A DNA stretch of 20,468 nt from contig CAAENH010000153.1 in the NCBI GenBank assembly GCA_900757295.1, positions 1 through 20,468 on the forward strand, read 5' to 3'. The notes under the pieces were generated by a model. The model was not told the origin of the DNA. It did not search any database and was given only the letters and a program-made list of their open reading frames with translations. Position 1 is the stretch's first letter. Each line of letters begins with the position of its first letter. Both the position numbers and the translations under genes were made by a program. This DNA is from Bacilli bacterium. Lineage in GTDB: Bacteria; Bacillota_I; Bacilli_A; RF39; UBA660. This document shows, in pieces, positions 9,101 through 18,700 of the stretch.

Positions 9101-12100
9101 AGTACTATCCTCTTTTATAGTTGTTATTTTTAATTTTGAAGTACTATTATCAACAGTTAAGGTGTAATTATTATTTAATTTATTAAATGTTTCATTAAAT
9201 GTATAGCCATTAGATAACACAATATTAGTTAAATAAGCATTACTACTCTTAGCTCTAGTAACGATTATTTCATAAGTTGAAGTTGTATTATCTTCGGCTG
9301 TTACTGTTACTAAAACTCTATTTTCACCTGTATTTAAGTTAACAATTCCTGTTCCTTCTACTTTTTTAGCTTTTAACGATGAGGCAGTTGCGTTTACTGT
9401 AATCTGATCAACATTATTAGCTACTGATGCTGTATAATGATAGCTATTTTTATTAAATTGTTCATTTAGAATAGCTTCATTAATTGATAAACTTGCTAAG
9501 GAACTATCGTTTGATGCTTTTTTATTTACAATAATTGTATATGTTTTAGTTTGATTGTTCTCACTTGTTACAGTTATATTAAATGTATTAAGTCCTGTCT
9601 TTAAACTCTGTGTTCCAGTTCCCTCAACACTACTAGTTGATTCTTTAGCTGTAGCTTTTAGTTCTACTGTTGAGATATCTGAATCAACATCTATTGTATA
9701 ACTTGTAATATTTGCATTAAATTCTGGTGATAATTGATGATCTACTACTTCTAATGAAGATAAATCGTTATTAGCATTTAGTTCTCTAGTAATATTTAAT
9801 GTAATTGTTTTTGTATCGTTGCTTGCTGCAGTTATTACTATTTTAAATGTGTTAAGTCCTGTTTTTAATGCTTTATTACCTGTTCCAGATATAGTTTGGT
9901 TTATTTGATCGCTTAATATAGCATTTATATCTACATTATCCACTTCATTTGGAACACTAATATTATATATTTCATCACTATTATTATAATTAGTTAAATA
10001 ATTCGTTTGATTATTAGTAACCGTTAATGAAGATAATGATGTGTTAGTAGATTTTTTCCTAGTAATATTTAAAGTGTATGTATCAATATTTCCATTTTCA
10101 GCTGTTACTGTTATTGTATAGGTATTCAATCCTACTGCTAATGAAGTTGGTCCTGAAATTGAAGCAGTTGCATCCTTATATTCAGGTGTTGCTATTATAG
10201 TAGCAGTGTCTATTTCATAATCTACATCTATATTATAAGTTTTTGTTTCTTTGTTGAATTCAAAACTTTTTTCTTTAAGTGATAAATTACTTAAAGAAGT
10301 GTTTGAAGATTTTTCTCTTGTAACATTGATTGTATATTTTGTTTTTGTTGTTCCATCTTGAGCTGTGACTGTTACATCAAATGTATTTAAGCCAGTTTTT
10401 AAATCTACTGTTTTATTTCCTTCAACAGTAGCATCAGCATCTTTAGCTATACCATTTATATCTAAACTATTAGTTGTAAATGGTACATCATCTAAAGTGT
10501 ACGATAATTTATTTTCATTAAAATCTTTTATTGTAACTCCATTTATTTGCAAATCTTTTAATGTGGAAATATCTTTTTTACTTCTAGTAACTGTTATTGT
10601 GTAATCTTTAGTTGCAGTATTTTCTGCAGTAACTCTAACTTGAATTGTATTTGTTCCATAATTTAATGTATATCTCCCAGTTCCAGAAACTGTTGCTTTG
10701 GAATCATTAGCTATTGCATTAATATTTATTTCACTAACAGTTCCTGGTACAGTTGCTGTATACAATGTTTGACTTGGCGTGAATGTTTCATTTAAATTGT
10801 AATCATCTATAGATAATGATTTTAAACTATTATCACTAGATTTATTACGTGAAAATTTAATTACATATGTTTTTGTTGTTCCATCTTCGGCTGTTGTAAC
10901 TATATTTGCTTCACTGTCAGATGAACTATATTCTTTTATTCCACTTATTATTTGAGCATTACTATCTTCTAGTGTTGCTGAAATATTAATAGAAGTTACT
11001 TTTGAATCATAAGTATATGTATAGTAGTTATAAAATGTTGGTGTGAAATTTGGCGTTAATGTTCCTTGGGGGGCAGAAGTTACATTTAAAGTTGCTAGAT
11101 TTGCATTATTTGATAATCTTCTAACTTTTATTATATAATCTCTTGAAGTTTTATCTTCTGCTGTAACTGTGATTTTAAATTCATTATCGCCAACGTTTAA
11201 ATTTTTAGTACCAGTTCCAGTGATACTTGCTTTAGAATCTCTAAGAACTGCTGTAATATCAATTGATGTTTTAGAATTACTAACGTTATCTAAAATATAT
11301 TCTTCTTTGGTACTACTGAAATTATTTACTGTTTGACCATCAATTTTCAAATCACTTAAATAACTATTATTTGATGGTTCTGCTCTTGTTATATTCAAAG
11401 TATAATTTTTACTTGTACAAGTATTTCCAGATACTTGAGCGTATGAATTATCACAATCTTCAGCTTCTACAGTTAATGTTTTTGTATTTATTATTGAACC
11501 ATAATTATCTAAATTCCATAATCCTGTACCTGAAGTTATTTTAGCATTATCATTTGTAGTTCTTGCACTTACTGTAGTAGATTTCGTTGCAAATGGTGCT
11601 GATGCACTATAAGTAAATATACTATTGGATAGATTATAATCTAATGTTAATCCAGAAAAACTCAAAGAACTTAGAGTAATATCATCTGACAACCTTTTTA
11701 TATTAATTGTATATATTTCTTGATGTCCATCTTCTGATTGAACTACTAAATTAAAACTATTATTTCCTATACTTAGGGTTTTATTTCCAAATCCTCCTGG
11801 TAATACTTTACCATTTGCATCAGTTGCTTCTGCATTAATAGTTATACTTGATACTGATGCCGGAACTATAGTATTAAATATTCTATTAGATGTTCCTGAT
11901 GTAAATAATGGGTTTAGTAAATAACTTAGATTATTATTGCCAGTTAATTCTAATTTCTTTAATGTTACATCACTACTCATAGTTGTACTTAAAGCAAATG
12001 AAATTCCTTGAGTAGAAATTGTTTCTTTTTGTTTGTCTATTCTATCAACTGCCATTCCTGCAGAAGTATTTTCAAAGTCTAAATTTAAAGAAGCTCCATT

Positions 12101-12631
12101 AGTAACACTATCTTTTATTTTTAAATAGAATGTTGTTACTATTCCTTCATTTACGAATGGTTTATTTACATTTTGATCAGAATCACTTGCGTTACAAATG
12201 ATTTGACTTCCAGTATCATTACATGAGTTAGTCCATGTAGTTGAATAAGTTTTCTTTAATCTATTATATGTATATGGATAGGGACTATCTTTTAAAAGTG
12301 AAGGATCTGTATATACTTCAACTAAAAATTCACCATCGTATTTAATTACCTCAAATATATCACTGTTATAATTTATTGTGTAATTAAATCCAGTATTTCC
12401 AACATCTCCAGGCGAGTAGACAACATCTATTTGGATAACTTGTCCAGGTTGAACGTTTGCATTATTGGCAATTTCATCTCCTGTACCATCGCCTTCCCAA
12501 TCATTAGCTGTTGGGTCTATGTCATATGCTTTTAAACTAAATTCTTCATCTTTAGCAAAAACTGTAGTTGGCAAAATAATACCACCTATTAATATTGCTA
12601 GAAAAAGAATTCCTTTTTTTAGTTGTTTCAT
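6125..12631 (-). CDS. Giant secreted protein: cohesin-like domain, 20 Cadherin-like repeats, C-terminal dockerin
   Basis: Not a named gene. The 2,168 residues comprise a signal peptide (1-26, ending TTVFA), a divergent cohesin-like domain (about 30-215), 20 tandem Cadherin-like beta-sandwich repeats (PF12733-like) of about 90 residues (219-2025), a pre-dockerin module (2026-2107) and a type I dockerin (2108-2168). Most repeats end in a YTxxVxR strand and restart with KSSNxxLxxL. There is no transmembrane helix, LPXTG motif or catalytic domain, so surface retention probably depends on the dockerin. The ATG has GAGG 8 nt upstream. The membrane cohesin gene follows after 13 nt. Inferred role: an elongated stalk linking an anchored cohesin to another dockerin protein. 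Cysteines are confined to two close pairs (137/146 and 393/405), which suggests disulfides. Confidence 0.88.
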   Translation of the reverse strand: MKQLKKGILFLAILIGGIILPTTVFAKDEEFSLKAYDIDPTANDWEGDGTGDEIANNANVQPGQVIQIDVVYSPGDVGNTGFNYTINYNSDIFEVIKYDGEFLVEVYTDPSLLKDSPYPYTYNRLKKTYSTTWTNSCNDTGSQIICNASDSDQNVNKPFVNEGIVTTFYLKIKDSVTNGASLNLDFENTSAGMAVDRIDKQKETISTQGISFALSTTMSSDVTLKKLELTGNNNLSYLLNPLFTSGTSNRIFNTIVPASVSSITINAEATDANGKVLPGGFGNKTLSIGNNSFNLVVQSEDGHQEIYTINIKRLSDDITLSSLSFSGLTLDYNLSNSIFTYSASAPFATKSTTVSARTTNDNAKITSGTGLWNLDNYGSIINTKTLTVEAEDCDNSYAQVSGNTCTSKNYTLNITRAEPSNNSYLSDLKIDGQTVNNFSSTKEEYILDNVSNSKTSIDITAVLRDSKASITGTGTKNLNVGDNEFKITVTAEDKTSRDYIIKVRRLSNNANLATLNVTSAPQGTLTPNFTPTFYNYYTYTYDSKVTSINISATLEDSNAQIISGIKEYSSSDSEANIVTTAEDGTTKTYVIKFSRNKSSDNSLKSLSIDDYNLNETFTPSQTLYTATVPGTVSEININAIANDSKATVSGTGRYTLNYGTNTIQVRVTAENTATKDYTITVTRSKKDISTLKDLQINGVTIKDFNENKLSYTLDDVPFTTNSLDINGIAKDADATVEGNKTVDLKTGLNTFDVTVTAQDGTTKTKYTINVTREKSSNTSLSNLSLKEKSFEFNKETKTYNIDVDYEIDTATIIATPEYKDATASISGPTSLAVGLNTYTITVTAENGNIDTYTLNITRKKSTNTSLSSLTVTNNQTNYLTNYNNSDEIYNISVPNEVDNVDINAILSDQINQTISGTGNKALKTGLNTFKIVITAASNDTKTITLNITRELNANNDLSSLEVVDHQLSPEFNANITSYTIDVDSDISTVELKATAKESTSSVEGTGTQSLKTGLNTFNITVTSENNQTKTYTIIVNKKASNDSSLASLSINEAILNEQFNKNSYHYTASVANNVDQITVNATASSLKAKKVEGTGIVNLNTGENRVLVTVTAEDNTTSTYEIIVTRAKSSNAYLTNIVLSNGYTFNETFNKLNNNYTLTVDNSTSKLKITTIKEDSTATVSGDGEITLKTGTNTILITVIAENNDTNVYTLTIERKKSSNAYLKSLTSTNGAITPTFNKNEKNYALSVPYEVTDAQIEAIAEDANAQVIIKGNMDLTVGTNEISIIVTAEDGTIETYNLIITRQKSSNNYLSNLEVTDSNGKNYIAVFNKITTTYEMNISNDIDKITINATSEDANTTIEGIGEKSLKTGLNIFTIKAISADNTPRDYVIRVTRAKNSNANLISLAVEDQKIVPDFNPDTISYSLSVDNNVDKINIIATPEISTSKVKGAGEKELTTGLNTFNIEVTAEDNTVKTYVIIVNKAASSNNYLSSLLTDQPLNEPFDKELLNYTATVANSVDKINIQAIAEDVNATVSGDLEHSLNVGHNQIDITVTAENNTFRIYTIDVYREPSTNNYLSDLKVNGTTIKDFNRSTKDYSMTVENNITQVSIQAIAEDNTATVQADEIYYLKTTQENIINIIVTAQSGDTNTYTIKITRNKSSNNNLAMLNSTEGTLTPEFDKDTTKYTMSVPYEVTSLNLTTVTEDANATVDIEGNVDFQIGNNNTVFITVTAEDSSKKTYQIQVTRLPQANNFLTNITVTGSSGTKYDLNQKFDKNILNYTVLIDEDDNNLTISGTQESTSSTVVGFENIEISSFPYNHKITVTSAGGIDRIYTLTIERKKSSNADLKGIKVSEGTLTPAFDKDTTSYTVNVSSTTEKIDIQAILNKGQTVAGDGTINLNYGENNISLVVTAEAGTTKTYNIKVIRNENTLATLDNIKVTNGTLTPSFKSEVTDYIAYVGQDATNILITPILSDARARLSISLNDQAYENISSIEVTDLENSNIVKIKVTGTDSDTVYTVTIMKQSDEKITSNNYGHNISDGMIKTVKYNTSVDELKDQLDNDNSKLKIYLSDGTTEYTNDKVATGMIVKLIENDIVLDQKIIVVLGDTDGNGDINAIDALKVVNHIIGTDSLIGPYMVAADTTKDMEINAIDALKIVNHIIGNIILD
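6128..6310 (-). other. Type I dockerin of the 2,168-residue protein
   Basis: Two EF-hand-like calcium loops: DTDGNGDINAID (2108-2119) and DTTKDMEINAID (2142-2153). Each is followed by a near-identical helix, ALKVVNHIIG and ALKIVNHIIG. Ligand positions 1, 3, 5, 9 and 12 are filled in the first loop; position 3 is Thr in the second. The two halves share the same residues (Ala-Ile) at positions 10-11, the sites that usually set cohesin specificity, so the module looks two-fold symmetric, as in dual-mode dockerins. Confidence 0.88.
6311..6556 (-). other. Pre-dockerin module of the 2,168-residue protein
   Basis: Residues 2026-2107, containing SVDELKDQLDNDNSKLKIY, then an ATGMIVKL strand and IIVVLG leading directly into the dockerin. 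The same layout (AELKESLAQLKTKLG, KTGSYITLEF, IYIVVRG) precedes the dockerin of the larger neighbour. It is not a Cadherin-like repeat and may stabilise the dockerin. I do not recognise it as a named family with certainty. Confidence 0.6.
6557..11977 (-). repeat. Array of 20 Cadherin-like beta-sandwich repeats (2,168-residue protein)
   Basis: Residues 219-2025, average about 90 residues per unit. A unit typically reads KSSNxxLxxL, TPxFxKxTxxYT, a hydrophobic strand with INAxAEDxxAxVxG, then a LxxGxNxxxITVTAEDGTxKTYTIxVxR strand pair. The repeats are diverged at DNA level except for short near-identical stretches. Repeats 1, 2, 4, 18 and 20 are the least regular. If each domain spans about 4 nm, the array would form a long rod; that length is inference. 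Confidence 0.88.
11987..12544 (-). other. Divergent cohesin-like domain of the 2,168-residue protein
   Basis: Residues about 30-215. The core VQPGQVIQIDVVYSPGDVG, then FNYTINYNSDIFEVIKYDG and later GIVTTFYLKIKDS, repeats the cohesin order of strands (PGQ-type opening, YNSDIFEV core, late hydrophobic TFYLKIKD strand). It is longer than usual, with an insertion (about 105-160) holding a Cys pair (137 and 146). Cohesin is the best fit; a related carbohydrate-binding beta-sandwich is possible. Confidence 0.5.
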
Positions 12632-12670
12632 ATTGTCTACCTCACTATTCTAAATTTTAACATAATAGCT

Positions 12671-12707
12671 TACAATAATCTACATTGCTTAAATATAGAT
12701 TATTGTA
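12671..12707. repeat. 12-bp perfect inverted repeat upstream of the 2,168-residue gene
   Basis: TACAATAATCTA (12671-12682) and TAGATTATTGTA (12696-12707) are exact inverted copies around a 13-nt spacer, 40 nt before the coding start. A TATAAT lies at 12717-12722 on the minus strand but has no good -35 box. The repeat could be a regulator operator or a 5' leader hairpin of the mRNA. Confidence 0.6.
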
Positions 12708-12732
12708 AATTATCATATTATAAATAACTTAG

Positions 12733-12763
12733 TTAAGATAGAACCTTTAAGGCTCTATCTTAA
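12733..12763 (-). terminator. Hairpin between the two giant genes (weak terminator or attenuator)
   Basis: A 13-bp stem (TTAAGATAGAACC at 12733-12745 against GGCTCTATCTTAA at 12751-12763, with one G-U pair in the minus-strand transcript) and a 5-nt loop lie 3 nt beyond the stop of the larger gene. There is no run of T behind it on the minus strand, so termination may be partial and let through some transcription into the next gene. Confidence 0.5.
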
Positions 12764-12766
12764 AAG

Positions 12767-15700
12767 CTATTTACTTGGATTTAAAGATTCAATCTTTTTT
12801 AATATTTTATTTTTTATTTTATTAGAATCTTTAACATTAATTGTTTTTTCATCCTCTTCTTCTACATTTCCCGAAGCAAACCAATAGTTTTCTAATATTT
12901 CTTTTTTTAGAGTATGGTTAACTGCTGCATTATAATCTTTAACGTTAATTTCACCATCACCATTGATTTCTCCTCTAACTACTATATAAATTTTATCGTA
13001 TTCTTTATTCTTAAATTCTAAAGTTATATAGCTACCAGTTTTTACAACTTCATTTTCTAAATCAGTTATTTCTGTGTTATCAACTGAGTAGAAATGTATT
13101 AATTCAGGTTTGTTTCCTAGTTTAGTTTTTAATTGTGCTAAACTTTCTTTTAATTCTGCTCCTATAATATAAGGATATAAAGTATCATCTCTTATAATGT
13201 CATATTCACTACTTTCTAGTTTCAAATTAAGAACACTTACATCAACTGTAGTTTTTATTTCTTTATTTTTCTTACTAGATATAGTTATTTTAGTATCTCC
13301 AATTGCTAAAGCAATAAGTTTATTGTTTTCAAATTTAACAATTGAAATATCAGAGCTTTCAAATTCTAATTCTTTATTTGTTGCATCTTCTGGAAGTATA
13401 GTTGGATTTAATTCAGTAACTTCTCCTACTTCCATTAAAATAGGACTGTTGATAACTATATCAGTTATCAACTTATTTCTAATAACTGTTATATTAATAT
13501 TTCTAATAGAACCATCTTCGGCAGTGACTGTAATGGTTACATTATTTTCACCATAGTTTAAAGATATATCTTTATTACCAATTACATTAGCTGTTTCTTT
13601 TTCTAAAATAACATCAAAATCTATTTCATCGACGCTTTCGTCAACTTCTACTTGATATGAATCAATATCATTATTATATGTCGGTGTTAAACTACTATGA
13701 CTTGGAATTATATTAACAACATTATTATTAGAAGATTTAGCTTTGTTTGCTTTAATTGTATAAGTATTTACTGAACCATCTTCAGCTGTGACTACAATAT
13801 CAAATATATTTTCGCCACTTATTACTTTAAATTTTCCCGTTCCAGTTATACTTGCGCTTGGATCTGCTGTTGCATTTATTTCTATCTCTTCAATATCTTC
13901 TGTTAAATCAACTGTATACTCATTAACATCCGAATTAAATTCTGGCGTTAGTATACCATGATTAATTGTTAAACTATCTAAAATATTAATATTAGATTTA
14001 TTTGGTTTAACATGAATGATATAAGTTGTATTAGTACTTTTATCAGCACTTTCTACTTTTATTTCATAAGTATCATTATTACTTGAGTAATCAAATGTCT
14101 CTGGAATTGTTACTGTAGCTTCATCATCGGTTGGAATTGCTGTAACATCACTATTTTTAATTTGGCTTACATCCTTATCTAAAATTAAAGTATATTCTTT
14201 ATTATTAGATGTGAAATCTGGTGTAATTTTTCCATTAGCAAACTCTAGTTTTGCTAGTGAGGAATCACTACTTTTTTCTCTACTAATTTCAATAGTATAT
14301 GTTTTTTTAGTAAAGCCATCTTTAGCAGTAACAATTACACTATAAATATTTGTGGAAGAAGTTTTTAATACTAATGAATCTGTTTTTGAAATATTTGCTC
14401 TAGAATCAATTGGTGTAGCAATAACATCATTAGCTAAAATAGTACTAACTGAATTTGGTAATGTTATTGTGTAATTATATTTGTCCTCATTAAATTCTTC
14501 ATTAAATTTATAGCCATTTATTTCTAAATTAGATAGTCTTGCTTCATCCATTTTATCTTTATAAACATTAATTTTATAAATTCTTACATCATTATTTTCA
14601 GCTGTTACTTTAATTTCTCTAATTGATGAACCATCAGTTATTAATTCGCTATCAATACCAGACACTTTTGCATTAGCATCACTAGTAATTACATTAAACG
14701 ATAGCATTGATGCACTTGCGTTTAACATTAAAGTATATTCTTGTTGATCACTATTAAATACAGGGTCTAAAGATCCAATACTTGGAATAATATTTAACAA
14801 TTTATTATCATTGCTAGCTTCTCTATTAATAGTAATAGTATATGTTTTTACTAATCCAGATTCACTTGTAACTATAATATTAACTTCGTTCCTTCCAACT
14901 ACAATAGTTTTTTTGCCAATTCCTGATATTGAAGCATTTTCTGATGCTGTTGCTAAAACCTCTACATTATTAGTTCCAACTGGGACATTTACTTCATAAT
15001 CTAAAGTTTCTTTATCAAATGTTGGTGATAATGACTGAACTTCGTCATTAGCTTTTATAGTTAAACTAGTTAAATCATTACTAGAACTTTTCTTTCTAAT
15101 TACATTTACAAAATATGATCTTGAAATATTGTTACTACTAATGACTTTTAATTCTATTTTATTGTCACCGGAATTTAATTGATAATGACCAGTTCCTTCA
15201 ACAGTATTAGTTTCAATCTCAGCTGCAGCAAATATATCTATAGCTGTTACATCACTTTCAACTTCAACTGTATAAGATAAGGTTTCTTTATCAAATGTTG
15301 GACTTAATTCACCTACACTAGGATAAATATAGTTTAAAAAGTTATTACTATAATTCTTTTTATTAACATTTAAAGTGTATGTTGAAGTTTCTTTGCCTTC
15401 ACTATCAGTAACTTCTATTTTTATGATGTTCATTCCAACAGTTAAAGTATCATTGCCAATTATTTTATATGTTGCATTTTTATCCATTAATTCTACATTT
15501 AAATTAATATTTTGAGTCTCATTATCAACAGTTAAAGTATAATCATATAAATTTGGTGAGAACTCTTCTTCTAAATTATAATTATCAACAGTTAAATTTA
15601 ATATTTTAGAACTTACTATGCTTTTTCTTATAACATTAACATTATAAATATTAGTAGAACCAGCTTCTGCTGTTACTGTAATAGAAATTTTATTATCTCC

Positions 15701-18700
15701 AACAGAAAGCTTATATTTTTGTAATCCTGTTATAGTTGCAGCAGCATCTTCAGGAGTAGCAAATATTGTTATTTCTTCTATATCATAATCAACTTCTACT
15801 TGGTAATCATTTGTTTCTTTATCAAAATTAGGTGTTAAACTTCCATTTGATGGTATTAAAGAAGACAAATAATTGTTACCACTAGCTTCACGATTAACGA
15901 TTATGGTATAAACTTTTTTAGTTCCTGCTTCACTTGTTACAATAACATCAATATAATTTTCACCCATATTTAAGTCAACAGTGCCATCTCCTGCTATTGT
16001 TGCATTAGCATCTTCAGCTGTTGCATTAATCACAATATTATTGACATCGTGATCAACATTTAAATTATAAATAGTTGTTGTTTTTGAAAATTCTGGATTG
16101 ATTTCGTAGCCTTGTACTTCTAATGATTTTAAATTATTATTTAAGGATTTCTCTCTTTGAACATGTAAGACATAATCCTGAGTAGTGATGCCGTCTTGAG
16201 CGGTTACTCTTACAATGACATCATGATTTCCAACATTTAAATCTTGATTGTTGATTATTTTATATGTTGCATCTTTATCTAAAGGAATTGCTTTAATTGA
16301 TAATGAATTATAATTAGTTTTTAAACTATATTCAAAAGTATCTTTATCAAAGTTTGGATCTAAAGATGAATCAGTTACTTGCAAACTGGATAATCTTGCT
16401 TCAGTTTTTCGTTTTCTATTTACTATAACTTGATAATATCTAACAACATCTTCAGTTGATGTTACTGAGACGCTTAAGACATTTTTGCCAAGCTTTAATT
16501 CATAATCGCCAGTTCCTTCAACTTTAGCATTTTTATCTTCTGCTATCGCATCAATTGTTATATCTGTAGTTTCATAATCAACATCTACATTATAATAGAT
16601 TGTTTCTTTATCAAATGTAGGCGATAATGTACCTTTATTCACTGTTAAGCTTTCTAATTTATCACTGGTTGTTCCTTTTGCTTGACGTAATACATCTAAT
16701 ACATAAGTTTTTTGAGTTTTATCTTCAGCTGTTACAATAACATTTACTGTATTGTGGCCAATTACAAAATCACTATTTCCTGTAACTTCATAAGTAGCTG
16801 TTTCATCATCTAGTTCTACATTTAAAGATAATGATGTAACATCTTCTAATACTTTTAAGTAATACATTGTAGTATCTTTATCAAATTTAGGATCTAGGAC
16901 GCTTTCTTTAGCAATTATTAAAGAAGCATCAGCATTTGAAGATTTTTTTCTATTTACTACTATTTCGTATGTTTTTTCTTCTCCTTCTTCAGGAGTAACT
17001 ACGATACTTATAGTATTATTTCCCGTATCTAAATGGTATGTTCCATTACCAGTAACTACAGCTTTTGAATCTTCAGCAACACCAATAACTGTTATTTCAT
17101 CTTCATTATTATCAACATCAATATTATATTTTAACGTATCCTTATTAAATGTTGGAGTAAGTTGGTTAGATGAACTTGTAACTAAAGATATTAAATTATT
17201 ATTCTTATTACCAGTTTGAAATATATTTAAAGTATATGTTCTTGTAGAGCCGTCCTCTGCTGTTACAATTATTTTTATCTTATTAGTACCAGTTTTTATA
17301 TTATAAATTCCTGTTTTGGATACTTTTGCTGTAGAGTCTTCTGGAGTAGCACTAACTTTAATAGATGGGATTTTATCTTCAAAAACAATATTATATTCTT
17401 CTGTTTCCTTATTAAAGATACCAGACATATCATATTTATCAATTGTTAGACTACTTAAGTAATTATTACTACTAGCTATCTTATTAACATTTAATGTATA
17501 AGTTTTTTTAGTACCATTCTCTGCTGTTACTGTAATAGTTACTTTATTTTGACCAAGAGTGAATCCATTATTACCTGATATTTTATACGTTGCTTTAGGA
17601 TTATTCACTACGGCATTTATATTTAAAGAGGTAATTTTAGAATTTACATCTAAATTGTATTTTTCTGTTTCTGGATCAAAACTAGGATTTAACTCTGATT
17701 CTAAGACATCTAAACTTTTTAAAGTTGCATCATTAGACTTTGCTCTTATTATATAAAGTTCATATATTTGAACGGAGCCATCACTAGCAGTAGAAACCAA
17801 ATTAACTTTATTTGTTCCAGTATTTAACTTAACATTTCCATCACCACTAACTGTAGTTAAGGCATGTTCTTTTGTAACTTCAATATTGACATTATCTACA
17901 TCATTGGGAACATTTATTATATAATTACTTATAACTTTATTAAATTCTGGTGTTAAGGGATAAATGGTATCATCATGACTTACTTTAATACTACTTAAGA
18001 AAGTATTACCACTTTGTTCTTGATATACATTTAACGTGTATGTTTTAACATCACCATTTTGAGCAGTTACATTAATTTTAACTATATTTAAGCCTAATTG
18101 GAAATTTTCATTACCAACTACTTCATAAGTTGCATTGCTATCTGCTAGATCAATTTGTAATTCTAAGTTACTTGTAGTTTCTGGAACTGAAATATAGTAA
18201 TCTGCTATTTCTGGTTTGAAGTCAAGCTCGGTTGGTGGATTTACAATAACAAGATTATCAATATTATTATCTCCGGCCATATCTCTTATAACATTATAAG
18301 TATAAACTGAAGTACTAGTTCCATCTTCAGATGTAATTTTTATTTCTATTTTATTTTCACCTTGTTCTAGTAAATTTATCCCATCGCCATTTACAGATTG
18401 ATTAATGTTTGATTTTTCAACTTCAAATCCTAGTTGTTTAATGCGACTAGGAACTTTTAATTCATAAGTATGACTTTTAGGGTTAAATGAAGGAGTTAAA
18501 TTACAATATTCATCTTTAACACTACAAAGCGATTCTACTAATCCAGTTATTTTAATATTTAAAGGATCAGATGTATTAGATTTATCTCTTGTGACATTTA
18601 TAGTATAAACTCTTATATCGCCATTTTCTGCAGTTACAAATAAAGAGTAGCTATTAGTTCCTGCTTCAACATTAAATGTACCCGTACCAACTAATACAGC

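Noticed and set aside
12645..12672. Promoter TTGTAA-17-TAGAAT before the 2,168-residue gene
   Set aside because: The start of transcription would fall within the GAGG ribosome binding site, leaving no usable leader.
12767..12790. Sortase-type sorting signal at the C-terminus of the larger giant protein
   Set aside because: The end reads SLNPSK with no LPXTG motif, no hydrophobic helix and no sorting-type basic tail; the dockerin occupies the terminus.
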